Source of the DNA: Streptomyces sp. ACA25
Lineage (GTDB): Bacteria; Actinomycetota; Actinomycetes; Streptomycetales; Streptomycetaceae
Direction: 5' to 3'
DNA: 64,000 nt
Assembly (NCBI RefSeq): GCF_028200735.1
Contig: NZ_JAQKPV010000009.1
Coordinates: forward strand, 1 to 64,000
Made by a program: the position numbers and the translations under genes. The notes under the pieces are model-generated. The model saw only the letters and a list, made by a program, of their open reading frames with translations. It was not told the origin of the DNA and made no database searches. Below, piece by piece: positions 37,539 through 50,659 of this stretch (its first letter is position 1; each line of letters opens with the position of its first letter).

Positions 37539-38378
37539 TCAGTTCAGGGCCTCCGCGAGCAGCTCCCGCTCCCGGTCCGCGGCGTCCCGCAGCGCGGTCG
37601 CCGAGGGGCCGTGACGGAGCACCCCGCGGCTCACGCTGGGCACCACCTGGTGCAACGCACCGCCGAAGAGACGCGGAAGATCGGTGACCGTGGCTCCCTG
37701 AGCCCCGATGCCGGGAGCGAGCAGCGGACCGTTGATCCGCAGATCCTCGCCGGTCTCTCCCAGAGTCGCGCCCACGACCGCACCGCAGGACCCCATGGGG
37801 GCGGCTGCGGCGTTCTCGGCCCGGAGATGGCCGAGCACCGTGCCGGCCACGGTGCGCCCATCGGCGCGGACCGCGAGCTGCACCTCGGCGCCCTCCGGAT
37901 TGGAGGTCATGGCCAGCACGAAGACGCCGGAACCGCTCGCCCGTGCCGCCTCCAGCGCCGGCCGGAGGGAACCGAAGCCCAGGAAGGGACTCAGTGTCAC
38001 CGCATCGCTGAAGAGCGGGGAGCCGGGATCGAGGTAGGTGGCCGCGTAGGCCGCCATGGTCGTACCGATGTCCCCGCGCTTGGCGTCCATCAGCACGAGG
38101 GCACCGGCCGCCCGGGCATCGGCGACCGTCCGTTCCAGGACCGCGGTTCCCCGGGACCCGAAGCGCTCGAAGAACGCGCTCTGCGGCTTGAGCACGGCGA
38201 CCCGGTCGCCCAGCGCCTCCACGACCGTGCGACTGAACCGCTCCAGGCCGTCCAGATCGTCCCGGAGCCCCCAGCCGGTCAGCAGGGAGGCGTGCGGGTC
38301 GATGCCGACGCACAGCGGGCCCCGGGTGTCCATCGCCCGTCGCAGCCGGGAGCCGAAGGGCTCCGCAGCGGCGTTCAC
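37539..38378 (-). CDS. pyrF: Orotidine 5'-phosphate decarboxylase (type 2)
   Basis: PyrF makes UMP from OMP, the last de novo pyrimidine step. At 279 residues it is the longer type 2 enzyme, with [12 protein letters not shown] near residue 25, [11 protein letters not shown], the catalytic [18 protein letters not shown], and the phosphate-binding [13 protein letters not shown]. The GTG at 38378 overlaps the pyrD stop as GTGA, so it is coupled to pyrD. The frame stays open far upstream inside pyrD, but only from this GTG does it match the family. It is the last pyr gene. Confidence 0.96.
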   Translation of the reverse strand: MNAAAEPFGSRLRRAMDTRGPLCVGIDPHASLLTGWGLRDDLDGLERFSRTVVEALGDRVAVLKPQSAFFERFGSRGTAVLERTVADARAAGALVLMDAKRGDIGTTMAAYAATYLDPGSPLFSDAVTLSPFLGFGSLRPALEAARASGSGVFVLAMTSNPEGAEVQLAVRADGRTVAGTVLGHLRAENAAAAPMGSCGAVVGATLGETGEDLRINGPLLAPGIGAQGATVTDLPRLFGGALHQVVPSVSRGVLRHGPSATALRDAADRERELLAEALN

Positions 38379-39496
38379 GTGTCCGTCCGGGTATCGGCGC
38401 CGACGGCGTCGGAGAGGGTCGCGTACGGACTGGCCGCCAGCCGCTCGGCCAGCCCGCGGTGCAGGGCCCGGGGCCAGCCGGGCCCTTCGTACACCAGGGC
38501 GGTGTAGCCCTGCACCAGGGAGGCACCGGCGAGGATCCGGCGCCAGGCGTCCTCGGCGGTCTCGATACCGCCCACGCCGATCAGGGTGAGACGGTCCCCC
38601 GCCCGCGTGTGGAGTCTGCGCAGGACCTGCAGGGACCGCTCCTTCAGCGGGGCACCGGACAGTCCGCCCGGACCGCAGGCCGCGACCGCTCCTGCCGGGG
38701 TGCGCAGCCGCTCCCGGGAGATGGTGGTGTTGGTCGCGATGATGCCTTCCAGACGGAGGTCGAGTGCGAGATCGGCGAGGGAGTCGACGTCCTCGTCGGC
38801 GAGGTCGGGAGCGATCTTGACCAGCAGCGGCACGCGCCGGCCCGTGGTCCGGTCGGCGGCCTCGCGGACGGCTCCGAGCAGCGGCCGCAGCCGGTCGGCC
38901 TCCTGGAGATCCCGCAGTCCCGGCGTGTTGGGCGAGGAGACGTTGACGACCAGGTAGTCGGCGTGCGCCGCCAGTCGTTCGGTGCTGGTGACGTAGTCGG
39001 CGACCGCCTCGGCCTCGGGCACGGCCTTGGTCTTGCCGATGTTGACGCCCACCACGGTGCCGGGCCGGAAAGGGCTGCGGACACCGGCCCGGCGCCGCGC
39101 CAGACGTGCCGCCACCGCGGCGGAGCCGTCGTTGTTGAAGCCCATCCGGTTGATGAGGGCCCGGTCCTGAGGGAGCCGGAACAGCCGCTGCCGATCGTTT
39201 CCGGGCTGTGGCCGTGCGGTGACGGTGCCGATCTCCACGAAGTCGAAGCCCAGCATCGCCAGACCGTCGATGCCGACGGCGTTCTTGTCGAAACCCGCGG
39301 CGAGGCCGAAGGGCCCGGGCAGGTCGAGACCGAAGGCCCGGGTGCGCAGGCTCGGGTACTCCGGCGCGGTCACGCGGCGGACCGCGGAGCGCAGGCCCGG
39401 AACGGCGGCCGAACCACGGATGGCGCGGAACGCCGCGTGGTGCGCCTGCTCGGGGTCCATCCGCTGGAGGACGGTACGGAAGAGGAGGGGGTACAT
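38375..39496 (-). CDS. pyrD: Dihydroorotate dehydrogenase (quinone, class 2)
   Basis: PyrD oxidises dihydroorotate to orotate with FMN, passing electrons to the membrane quinone pool. The 373-residue protein has the class 2 N-terminal amphipathic helices ([21 protein letters not shown]), [47 protein letters not shown] with the class 2 catalytic Ser, and [20 protein letters not shown]. The ATG at 39496 has GAAGG at short spacing. It is separated from carB by a 63-bp gap filled by a 36-bp perfect palindrome, and overlaps pyrF by 4 bp. Confidence 0.96.
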   Translation of the reverse strand: MYPLLFRTVLQRMDPEQAHHAAFRAIRGSAAVPGLRSAVRRVTAPEYPSLRTRAFGLDLPGPFGLAAGFDKNAVGIDGLAMLGFDFVEIGTVTARPQPGNDRQRLFRLPQDRALINRMGFNNDGSAAVAARLARRRAGVRSPFRPGTVVGVNIGKTKAVPEAEAVADYVTSTERLAAHADYLVVNVSSPNTPGLRDLQEADRLRPLLGAVREAADRTTGRRVPLLVKIAPDLADEDVDSLADLALDLRLEGIIATNTTISRERLRTPAGAVAACGPGGLSGAPLKERSLQVLRRLHTRAGDRLTLIGVGGIETAEDAWRRILAGASLVQGYTALVYEGPGWPRALHRGLAERLAASPYATLSDAVGADTRTDT

Positions 39497-39517
39497 GGGG
39501 CCCTTCGTGTGCTGCTG

Positions 39518-39553
39518 CGGGGGCGGGGGCGCCGGCCGGCGCCCCCGCCCCCG
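39518..39553 (-). terminator. 36-bp perfect palindrome between carB and pyrD
   Basis: The whole stretch is its own reverse complement (centre at 39535/39536), made of GGGGGC repeats and a GCCGGCCGGC core; in RNA it folds to a 16-bp all-GC stem with a 4-nt loop. It begins 6 nt after the carB stop and ends about 20 nt before the pyrD start. It should terminate, attenuate or protect mRNA within the pyr operon. Confidence 0.75.
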
Positions 39554-39559
39554 GACTGC

Positions 39560-42863
<3,304 letters not shown>

Positions 42864-42871
<8 letters not shown>

Positions 42872-44021
42872 GCTGGGCCTCCATGAGCGTGACGAAGCGG
42901 TCGAAGAGGTAGGCGGCATCGTGCGGACCTGCCGCCGCTTCGGGGTGGTACTGCACGCTGAACGCCGGCCGGTCGAGGAGCTCCAGCCCTTCGACCACGT
43001 TGTCGTTGAGACAGACGTGGGACACCCGGGCCCGGCCGTACTCGGTCTCGGAGTCGCGGTCGACAGGCGCGTCGACGGCGAAACCGTGATTGTGGGCGGT
43101 GATCTCGACCTTACCGGTGGTGCGGTCCTGCACCGGCAGGTTGATACCGCGGTGGCCGTACGTGAGCTTGAACGTGCCGAAGCCCAGCGCCCGTCCGAGG
43201 ATCTGGTTGCCGAAACAGATCCCGAAGAGCGGGGTTCCGCTTTCCAGGACGCTCCGCATCAGCGCGACGGGATGGTCGGCGGTGGCGGGGTCGCCCGGAC
43301 CGTTGGAGAAGAAGACCCCGTCCGGACCGACGGCGCGGATGTCGTCCGGTGAGGCGGTGGCGGGCAGCACATGGACCTCTATGCCGCGCTCGGCCATCCG
43401 GTGCGGGGTCATGCCCTTGATACCGAGGTCGACCGCGGCCACGGTGAAGCGCCTCTCCCCTCGCGCGGGAACGATGTACGTCTCCGCGGTGGACACCTCC
43501 TCGGCCAGGCTCGCGCCCTTCATCTGCGGGGCGGCCCGGACCCTGGCGAGCAGCGACGCCCGGTCGCTGCCGGAGTCCTCGTCGAGGGCGGGGCCCGAGA
43601 AGATCCCGACCCGCATCGCTCCACGTTCCCGCAGGTGACGGGTGAGCGCCCGGGTGTCGATACCGCTGATGCCGACGACTCCCTGAGTGGTGAGCTCCTC
43701 ATCGAGGGTCCGGACCGAGCGCCAGCTGGAGGGCACCCGCGCGGGGTCGCGGACGACGTACCCGGAGACCCAGATGCGGGAGGATTCCGGGTCCTCGTCG
43801 TTGACGCCCGTGTTCCCGATGTGGGGGGCGGTCATGACGACGACCTGCCGGTGGTAGGAGGGGTCGGTGAGGGTCTCCTGGTAGCCGGTCATGCCGGTGG
43901 AGAACACGGCTTCCCCGAAGGTTTCCCCCACGGCGCCGTAGGCGCGGCCGCGGAAGGTGCGGCCGTCCTCCAGCACGAGCAGGGCGGGAGCCTGGCCGGC
44001 TCCCCCGTTGGCAGTCGTCAT
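42864..44021 (-). CDS. carA: Carbamoyl-phosphate synthase, small (glutaminase) subunit
   Basis: CarA hydrolyses glutamine and channels ammonia to CarB. The 385-residue protein has the N-terminal subunit domain ([34 protein letters not shown]) and a class I glutaminase domain with the catalytic Cys in [12 protein letters not shown] and the His/Glu pair in [11 protein letters not shown]. The ATG at 44021 overlaps the stop of the upstream membrane protein as ATGA, and its TAA overlaps carB. All motifs are intact. Confidence 0.96.
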
Positions 44022-44653
44022 CGTGCGCCTTCCTGAAGGTGCGTGGCGGCGGCAGCGGCGTCGGTGCCGTTCGAGATGTCGGTGTCCGCGGTGCCGGCAC
44101 CGGCGGTGTCGTTGAGCACCCGCACCCACGCGGCGTGCTCCGCCGTGCGGTCGGACCGGAAACCGGAGTCGAGCAGCCGGTCCCCGTGCTGCCAGGTGAT
44201 CACCAGCAGGCCGCCCTCGGTGACGACCTTGCCCGCGATGCCCTTGTCGAGCCGGGCACCACGCAGCCGGCCGGCCGGGATGAAGAAGTCGGCCGCTCCC
44301 GGACGCAGGACCTGGACGCCCTGCCCGGTGAGGCTGAGCTCGGCCCTGCTGCGGGTGCCGAGCCCGTGGACGACGATCCGGTCCAGCCACGCTCCGGCGG
44401 TGGTGGAGCCGTGGTAACGGCCGGTCATGCGCAGCCGGGGTTCGCCCGGAGCGGCAGGAGCAGCAGGGAGTTCCGGCAGGCCCTTCTGCAGGGCACCCCG
44501 GCGCTGCCATCCCTTGCGCATCAGCCAGTACAGCAGGGCGATGAACAGCAGGGTGGCGAGGGTCCAGGCAATCCGGGCGCCCCAGTCGGTCACCTCCTGC
44601 GACTTCCGCTCGATCGTCCCGTCGGCCAGGAGGCCGGTCAGTACCGTCTTCAT
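44018..44653 (-). CDS. Conserved pyr-operon membrane protein, PH-like
   Basis: This 211-residue protein has a short N-terminus, one hydrophobic helix (about 28-44, [20 protein letters not shown]), a basic stretch, then a soluble domain of about 130 residues resembling a PH-like beta fold ([27 protein letters not shown]... split here; [19 protein letters not shown]). It has no known catalytic motif. A protein of this type sits between pyrC and carA in streptomycetes and mycobacteria, and here both junctions are ATGA overlaps, so it is co-translated with the pyr enzymes. Its role is not known to me. Confidence 0.82.
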   Translation of the reverse strand: MKTVLTGLLADGTIERKSQEVTDWGARIAWTLATLLFIALLYWLMRKGWQRRGALQKGLPELPAAPAAPGEPRLRMTGRYHGSTTAGAWLDRIVVHGLGTRSRAELSLTGQGVQVLRPGAADFFIPAGRLRGARLDKGIAGKVVTEGGLLVITWQHGDRLLDSGFRSDRTAEHAAWVRVLNDTAGAGTADTDISNGTDAAAAATHLQEGAR

Positions 44654-45948
44654 GTCAGCTTCCCGTCCGCGACCGTCGCCCGACCCCGCAGGAAGGTGTG
44701 CGTCACGCGTCCCGGCAGCTCACGGCCCTGGTAGGGGGTGTTGCGGCTGCGGGAGGCGAATCCCGCGGGGTTCACCGCTCCACGGTATGACGGATCGAGG
44801 AGAGTGAGGTTGGCGGGCTCCCCCACCGCTACCGGGCGCCCGTGCCCCGGCAGCCGGCCGATGGCCGCCGGGCGGAACGACATCCGGTCGGCCACACCGG
44901 CCCAGTCCAGCATCCCGGTGTCGACCATGGTGTGCTGCACGACGGACAGCGCCGTCTCCAGACCCAGCATCCCCATGGCAGCGGCGCCCCACTCGCAGTC
45001 CTTGTCCTCGTGCGGGTGAGGGGCGTGGTCGGTGGCCACGCAGTCGATGGTGCCGTCGGCGAGGGCTTCACGCAGGGCCAGGACGTCGGCCTCGGTGCGC
45101 AGCGGCGGGTTCACCTTGTAGACGGGGTCGTAGGACCGCACCAGTTCGTCGGTGAGCAGCAGGTGGTGGGGGGTGACCTCGGCGGTGACGTTCCAGCCCT
45201 TGGCCTTGGCCCAGCGCACGATGTCGACCGATCCCGCGGTGGACAGGTGGCAGATGTGCACCCGTGACCCGACGTGGGCCGCCAGCAGGACGTCACGGGC
45301 GATGATCGACTCCTCCGCGACGGCCGGCCAGCCGCCGAGACCGAGTTCCGCGGAGACGACGCCCTCGTTCATCTGGGCGCCCTCGGTCAGGCGTGGTTCC
45401 TGGGCGTGCTGCGCGATCACCCCGTCGAACGCCTTCACGTACTCCAGCGCACGGCGCATGATCACGGCGTCGTCGACGCACTTGCCGTCGTCGGAGAAGA
45501 CCCGGACGCCGGCCGCGGAGTCGTGCATCGCACCCAGTTCCGCGAGCTGCTTGCCCTCCAGCCCGACGGTGACGGCGCCGACCGGCTGCACATCGCAGTA
45601 GCCGGACTGCCGGCCGAGGCGCCACACCTGTTCCACCACCCCGGCCGTGTCGGCCACCGGAAAAGTGTTGGCCATGGCGTGCACGGCGGTGAAGCCACCG
45701 GCTGCCGCCGCGCGGGTTCCGGTGAGAACGGTCTCGGAGTCCTCGCGTCCGGGCTCGCGGAGGTGGGTGTGCAGGTCCACGAGGCCCGGCAGCAGGATGA
45801 GGCCCTCCGCCTCGACGACGTGGGCGCCGGGGGCGCTCAGCCCCGGGCCGGCAGCGGCGACGGTGCCGTTCTCGATCAGGACGTCCTGCGGTTCGCCGCC
45901 GAGCACCCGCGTGCCGCGGAGCAGGGTCCTGCCGGTGGTTTCGCTCAT
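44650..45948 (-). CDS. pyrC: Dihydroorotase
   Basis: PyrC cyclises carbamoyl-aspartate to dihydroorotate. This is a 432-residue class I dihydroorotase with a binuclear zinc site: [17 protein letters not shown] (HxH) near residue 55, [21 protein letters not shown] and the catalytic [12 protein letters not shown] near 310. The ATG at 45948 follows the pyrB stop by 2 bp, and its own stop overlaps the membrane-protein gene as ATGA. PyrC and PyrB of this class can form a complex; I infer but cannot show that here. Confidence 0.96.
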   Translation of the reverse strand: MSETTGRTLLRGTRVLGGEPQDVLIENGTVAAAGPGLSAPGAHVVEAEGLILLPGLVDLHTHLREPGREDSETVLTGTRAAAAGGFTAVHAMANTFPVADTAGVVEQVWRLGRQSGYCDVQPVGAVTVGLEGKQLAELGAMHDSAAGVRVFSDDGKCVDDAVIMRRALEYVKAFDGVIAQHAQEPRLTEGAQMNEGVVSAELGLGGWPAVAEESIIARDVLLAAHVGSRVHICHLSTAGSVDIVRWAKAKGWNVTAEVTPHHLLLTDELVRSYDPVYKVNPPLRTEADVLALREALADGTIDCVATDHAPHPHEDKDCEWGAAAMGMLGLETALSVVQHTMVDTGMLDWAGVADRMSFRPAAIGRLPGHGRPVAVGEPANLTLLDPSYRGAVNPAGFASRSRNTPYQGRELPGRVTHTFLRGRATVADGKLT

Positions 45949-45950
45949 GG

Positions 45951-46925
45951 TTACGCGTTCTCCTCGGTGCGGGGGGTGGCAACGGCGGGTTCGGCTCCAC
46001 CGAGCAGCAGGTACAGCACGGCCATCCGGATACTGACTCCGTTGGCGACCTGTTCGACCGCGGTGCAGCGGGGGGAGTCGGCGACCTCGGCGGTGATTTC
46101 CATCCCGCGATTCATCGGGCCGGGGTGCAGGACGACCGCGTGGTCGGGCATCCGGGCCATCCGGTCGCCGTTCAGACCGTAGCGGCGGGCGTACTCCCGC
46201 TCGGTCGGGAAGAACGCCGCGTTCATGCGCTCGCGCTGGACTCTGAGCATCATGACGGCATCGGAGGTCGCCAGGACGGAGTCGAGGTCGTAGCTGACCT
46301 CGCAGGGCCAGGGCCGCACCCCCACCGGCACCAGGGTGGGCGGAGCGACGACGGTCACCTCGGCGCCGAGGGTGTGCAGCAACCGGACGTTGGACCGCGC
46401 CACCCTGCTGTGCAGGATGTCGCCGACGATGGTGACCCGGCGCCCGGAGAGGTCCCGGCCCGTGCCGGGCCCGGTGAGGCGGCGACGCAGGGTGAAGGCG
46501 TCCAGGAGCGCCTGGGTCGGATGCTCGTGCGTGCCGTCACCGGCGTTCACCACACTGCCCTGGATCCAGTCGGAGGTGGCGAGCCGGTGCGGCGCCCCGG
46601 AGTCGTGGTGCCGGATGACCACCGCGTCCGCGCCCATGGCTTCCAGCGTGAGGGCGGTGTCCTTCAGGGATTCGCCCTTGGAGACCGAGGACCCTTTGGC
46701 CGAGAAGTTGATCACGTCGGCGGACAGCCGCTTAGCCGCCGCTTCGAACGAGATCCGGGTCCGGGTGGAGTCCTCGAAGAACAGGTTGACGACGGTCCGC
46801 CCCCGCAGGGTCGGCAGTTTCTTGATCGGCCGGTCTGCGATCCGGGACAGCTCCTCGGCAGTGTCGAGGATCAGGACGGCGTCGTCCCGGGTGAGATCGG
46901 CTGCCGCGATGAGGTGGCGCTTCAT
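45951..46925 (-). CDS. pyrB: Aspartate carbamoyltransferase, catalytic subunit
   Basis: PyrB forms carbamoyl-aspartate, the committed pyrimidine step. The 324-residue protein has the carbamoyl-phosphate motif [19 protein letters not shown] near residue 50, [18 protein letters not shown] near 130, [14 protein letters not shown] and the C-terminal [11 protein letters not shown]. There is no pyrI gene nearby, as is usual for Gram-positives, where regulation is by PyrR. The ATG at 46925 begins [11 protein letters not shown]. It follows pyrR by 79 bp. Confidence 0.97.
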   Translation of the reverse strand: MKRHLIAAADLTRDDAVLILDTAEELSRIADRPIKKLPTLRGRTVVNLFFEDSTRTRISFEAAAKRLSADVINFSAKGSSVSKGESLKDTALTLEAMGADAVVIRHHDSGAPHRLATSDWIQGSVVNAGDGTHEHPTQALLDAFTLRRRLTGPGTGRDLSGRRVTIVGDILHSRVARSNVRLLHTLGAEVTVVAPPTLVPVGVRPWPCEVSYDLDSVLATSDAVMMLRVQRERMNAAFFPTEREYARRYGLNGDRMARMPDHAVVLHPGPMNRGMEITAEVADSPRCTAVEQVANGVSIRMAVLYLLLGGAEPAVATPRTEENA

Positions 46926-47004
46926 CCGTGCTGGCTCCGTGGGGTGATGGAGGGTGCTGACTGCGGGCAGGCGCGTAGCGGGCCCGGCGGGGCGGGTGGC
47001 GGCG

Positions 47005-47616
<612 letters not shown>

Positions 47617-47658
47617 TCTTAAAGGACGTCGGGAGAGCCTGGTCAGGCCCGCACCGAG

Positions 47659-47687
47659 AATAACAGGACCTTCCGTGTGCTTGTCAT
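47659..47687 (-). promoter_or_regulatory. Candidate pyr operon promoter
   Basis: ATGACA (47682-47687), 17-bp spacer, GTTATT (47659-47664) on the minus strand; predicted start near 47652, giving a leader of about 70 nt that contains the PyrR hairpin. It is divergent from the bldD promoter 35 bp away. Confidence 0.6.
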
Positions 47688-47721
47688 CCTCCCAGGTCAG
47701 CGGCTCCTCCTCCGCCCCGGC

Positions 47722-47750
47722 TTGACGGCTCTTATCACGCTGCGTAACCT
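47722..47750 (+). promoter_or_regulatory. bldD promoter with BldD operator
   Basis: TTGACG (47722-47727), 17 bp, TAACCT (47745-47750) form the promoter. ATCACGCTGCGTAAC at 47734-47748 fits the BldD consensus NTNACNC(A/T)GNGTNAN at every defined position and overlaps the -10, so BldD should repress its own gene, as known in S. coelicolor. A further GTGAGTTAC half-site follows at about 47756. Confidence 0.85.
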
Positions 47751-47786
47751 CACAGTGAGTTACACCAGAGCCTTCCGGGGAGTCAC

Positions 47787-48287
47787 ATGTCCAGCGAATA
47801 CGCCAAACAGCTCGGAGCCAAGCTCCGGGCCATCCGCACCCAGCAGGGGCTGTCGCTCCACGGGGTCGAGGAGAAGTCCCAGGGCCGTTGGAAAGCGGTG
47901 GTGGTCGGCTCCTACGAGCGCGGTGACCGTGCCGTGACCGTGCAGCGCCTCGCCGAGCTGGCGGACTTCTACGGGGTGCCCGTCCAGGAGCTCCTGCCTG
48001 GCAGCACCCCCGGCGGCGCCGCCGAGCCGCCGCCGAAGCTCGTGCTCGACCTGGAGCGGCTGGCCCACGTGCCGGCGGAGAAGGCCGGTCCTCTGCAGCG
48101 CTACACCGCCACCATTCAGAGCCAGCGCGGTGACTACAACGGCAAGGTCCTCTCGATCCGCCAGGACGACCTGCGCACACTTGCCGTGATCTACGACCAG
48201 TCGCCGTCCGTGCTGACCGAGCAGCTCATCAGCTGGGGCGTGCTCGGGGCGGACGCCCGGCGCGCCGCGCAGGCCGAGGACAGCTGA
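47787..48287 (+). CDS. bldD: BldD, c-di-GMP-responsive master regulator of development
   Basis: BldD represses sporulation genes during vegetative growth when dimerised by a c-di-GMP tetramer. The 166-residue protein has an N-terminal XRE-type HTH (about 5-70: LGAKLRAIRTQQGLSLHGVEEKS split by text, SYERGDRAVTVQRLAELADF), a proline-rich linker, and a C-terminal domain with the c-di-GMP signature RGD at 114-116 and RQDD at 125-128, in the same positions as S. coelicolor BldD. The ATG at 47787 has GGGGAG upstream. It is divergent from pyrR and convergent with nusB, followed by a long hairpin. Its presence strongly indicates a sporulating actinomycete. Confidence 0.97.
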   Translation: MSSEYAKQLGAKLRAIRTQQGLSLHGVEEKSQGRWKAVVVGSYERGDRAVTVQRLAELADFYGVPVQELLPGSTPGGAAEPPPKLVLDLERLAHVPAEKAGPLQRYTATIQSQRGDYNGKVLSIRQDDLRTLAVIYDQSPSVLTEQLISWGVLGADARRAAQAEDS

Positions 48288-48307
48288 CGTTCACCCCCGG
48301 CACACCG

Positions 48308-48350
48308 GCCGGGGGCGGGGCGAACCTTGCGGCTCGTCCCCGCCCCCGGC
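48308..48350. terminator. Bidirectional terminator between bldD and nusB
   Basis: GCCGGGGGCGGGG (48308-48320) and CCCCGCCCCCGGC (48338-48350) are perfect 13-bp arms around a 17-nt loop that can pair 3 bp more. It lies in the 86-bp gap between the convergent bldD and nusB genes. Confidence 0.8.
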
Positions 48351-48373
48351 GGGCAGTGCGCGGCTGCCGGCGC

Positions 48374-48799
48374 TCAGGTGCGCAGGGTCGGTTTGAGGTC
48401 CTTCAGCCGCCCCAGCAGACCGTTGACAAAGGCCGGGGAATCGTCGGTGGAGAATTCCCGGGCGAGCTGCACCGCCTCGTCCAGGGCCACCTCGTCGGGA
48501 GTCCCGTCCTCCCAGATCAGCTCGTAGGCGCTCAGCCGCAGCAGGTTGCGGTCGACAACCGGCATCCGGTCCAGCGGCCAGTCGACCGAGTAGGTACTCA
48601 GAAGCTCGTCGATCCGGTCGGCGTGCGCGACGTACCCCTCGACCAACTGCATGGTGAACTCGCTCACCGGCGGCTGGCGGTCGTCCGTCCGGGCGAGCCG
48701 GACCCAGTCCGCGAGGACTTCGGTGGCCGGGCTGGCACGCTGATCGGCCTCGAAGAGGATCTGCAGTGCGCGTTGCCGGGCCTTGGTGCGGGCAGCCAC
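48374..48799 (-). CDS. nusB: Transcription antitermination factor NusB
   Basis: NusB binds boxA RNA with NusE (S10) to promote antitermination of rRNA operons. The 141-residue all-helical protein begins with AARTKARQRALQILFEADQR and has VEGYVAHADRIDELLSTYSVDWPLDRMPVVDRNLLRLSAYEL (interrupted only by length here) and VALDEAVQLAREFSTDDSPAFVNGLLG near its end, all typical. The start codon is GTG at 48799, 2 bp after the efp stop, so the two are coupled. It converges on bldD across a hairpin. Confidence 0.96.
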   Translation of the reverse strand: MAARTKARQRALQILFEADQRASPATEVLADWVRLARTDDRQPPVSEFTMQLVEGYVAHADRIDELLSTYSVDWPLDRMPVVDRNLLRLSAYELIWEDGTPDEVALDEAVQLAREFSTDDSPAFVNGLLGRLKDLKPTLRT

Positions 48800-48801
48800 G
48801 G

Positions 48802-49368
48802 TTAGTTGTTCACCCGGCCGAGGTACTCGCCGGAGCGGGTGTCGACCTTGATCTTCTCACCGGTGGTGATGAACAGCGGCACGCCGATCTCGTAGCCGGT
48901 CTCCAGCGTCGCGGGCTTGGTGCCGCCGGTGGAGCGATCCCCCTGGACCCCGGGCTCGGTGTACTCGATGACGAGCTCGACAGCCGTCGGGAGCTCGATG
49001 AACAGCGGGCTCTCCTCGTGGATGGCGACGGTGCAGTCCTGTCCCTCCAGGAGGTAGTTGGCTGCCTGACCGACCGTCTCCGGGGAGAGCGGGAGCTGGT
49101 CGAAGGTCTCCGTGTCCATGAAGACGAAGTCGGCACCGTCCTTGTAGGAGAACTGCATGCCCCGCCGGTCAACAGTGGCTGTCTCGACCTTGGTGCCGGC
49201 GTTGAAGGTCTTGTCGACAACTTTGCCGGAGAGCACGTTCTTGAGCTTGGTACGGACGAAAGCTCCGCCCTTGCCTGGCTTGACATGCTGGAACTCGACA
49301 ACGGACCACAGCTGGCCTCCGTCGAGCTTGAGTACCATGCCGTTCTTGAGGTCGTTCGTGGTGGCCAC
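48802..49368 (-). CDS. efp: Translation elongation factor P
   Basis: EF-P relieves ribosome stalling at polyproline. The 188-residue protein has the three-domain fold: N-terminal KOW-like domain with the exposed loop [17 protein letters not shown] (the tip lysine near residue 32), then OB domains ending [27 protein letters not shown]. No EpmA or deoxyhypusine-type modification enzyme is seen nearby. The GTG at 49368 follows AGGAGA. It is between the M24-family gene and nusB, an order shared with mycobacteria. Confidence 0.97.
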   Translation of the reverse strand: MATTNDLKNGMVLKLDGGQLWSVVEFQHVKPGKGGAFVRTKLKNVLSGKVVDKTFNAGTKVETATVDRRGMQFSYKDGADFVFMDTETFDQLPLSPETVGQAANYLLEGQDCTVAIHEESPLFIELPTAVELVIEYTEPGVQGDRSTGGTKPATLETGYEIGVPLFITTGEKIKVDTRSGEYLGRVNN

Positions 49369-49429
49369 GGTAGCGGAATCTCCTGAGACTGCTGCTGCGG
49401 GACCAAGGGCTCCCGCCGGCCCCGTGAGG

Positions 49430-50551
49430 CTAGAGAGCGAGAAGCTCCTTGGTCGTGATGGTGAGTAGCTCGGGTCCGCCGTCCGCGAGTGAGCGGACGA
49501 CGAGCGTGTCGTCGATCCGGACCCCGCCCCGGCCGGGGAGGTGGACCCCCGGCTCGACGGTGACCGGCACGCAAGGGGTCAGTCTACCCATGGCGGCGGG
49601 CGACAACCGAGGGTCCTCCCCGATTTCCAGCCCCACACCGCGCCCGGTCAGCGGACCCAGCGCCTCCCCGTGCCCGGCCCCGGCGATCACCCGCCGGGCC
49701 GCCCGGTCCACCTCGCGGTACTCCGCGCCCGGCACCAGGGCCTCACGCCCGGCCCGCTGAGCGCTGAACACCAGGTCGTAGAGCTCGAGCTGCCAGTCGT
49801 CGGGGGCACTGCCGATCACGAAGGTCCTGCCGATGCAGCACCCGTAACCGTGGAACCGGGCTCCCAGCCGGACGGACAGGAAATCGCCCTCCTCCACCCG
49901 TCGCTCCGTGGGACGGTGACCGGCGAGCCCGGCATGCGGCCCCGCGGCCACCGAAGTGGGCAGAGCAGGACCCTCAGCTCCGTGATCGACGAGCCGGCGG
50001 TCGAGCTCCAGGGCGAGGTGACGCTCGGTCCGGCCGACCAGAATGGACTCCAGCAGTTCACCGAGGGCCCGGTCGGTGATCTCCGCGGCGATACGCAGCG
50101 CCGCGATCTCCCCCTCGTCCTTGACCAGCCGCTGCTGCTCCACAGCGCATCCCAGGTCGGACAGGCGCAGCCGAGGTGCCGCATCGGCCAGCGCGCGGTG
50201 CCGGGCGACCGTCAGGTGATGCTCCTCGACCGCCAGCGCGGCCACGCCCTCCCCGGTGGCCAGGGAGGCCGCGGCGAGCACCGGGTCGGCTCCGCCGTCC
50301 AGCGGCAGGACGCGCAGACCCCCGTCGTCACCCTGCCGCCCCACGAGCTCCTGCGCTGCGCCGTACGGGACGAGAAGCACGTCACCGCCGGCGGCTGTGG
50401 CGGACGCCATGAGCAGCAGCGCGCCGGTGGGGGCGGAGCCGGCGAGGTAGCGGATGTTGGCGGGCCGGGAGACCAGCAGCATCGCACCGTCGTCGGCCGC
50501 CTCGACACGCGCACGCAGTCGGGAGCGTCGGGCCTGGTGTACCTCGGGCAT
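49430..50551 (-). CDS. M24 family (Xaa-Pro aminopeptidase-like) protein lacking metal ligands
   Basis: This 373-residue protein has the pita-bread fold signature of aminopeptidase P/prolidase: a creatinase-like N-terminal domain (1-130) and [22 protein letters not shown] leading into the catalytic domain. Of the five metal ligands of M24 enzymes only one is clearly kept: [11 protein letters not shown] (E333). The first Asp reads R228 (SVRLG), the second C239 ([10 protein letters not shown]), the His becomes R304 ([12 protein letters not shown]) and the last Glu is D347. It is therefore probably not an active metallopeptidase. The neighbour of efp in mycobacteria is annotated pepQ. The ATG at 50551 has no clear ribosome site. 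Confidence 0.88.
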   Translation of the reverse strand: MPEVHQARRSRLRARVEAADDGAMLLVSRPANIRYLAGSAPTGALLLMASATAAGGDVLLVPYGAAQELVGRQGDDGGLRVLPLDGGADPVLAAASLATGEGVAALAVEEHHLTVARHRALADAAPRLRLSDLGCAVEQQRLVKDEGEIAALRIAAEITDRALGELLESILVGRTERHLALELDRRLVDHGAEGPALPTSVAAGPHAGLAGHRPTERRVEEGDFLSVRLGARFHGYGCCIGRTFVIGSAPDDWQLELYDLVFSAQRAGREALVPGAEYREVDRAARRVIAGAGHGEALGPLTGRGVGLEIGEDPRLSPAAMGRLTPCVPVTVEPGVHLPGRGGVRIDDTLVVRSLADGGPELLTITTKELLAL

Positions 50552-50659
50552 GAGCCGAGCGTACGCAGGGCGGCGGGCCGAGGGCCGTCCCGACGCGGCC
50601 GGACGGGCGTTTCGCAGGCGTTCCGACCCGCGGCGCCGGTGGTGGTCAGGGGGCCGGGC

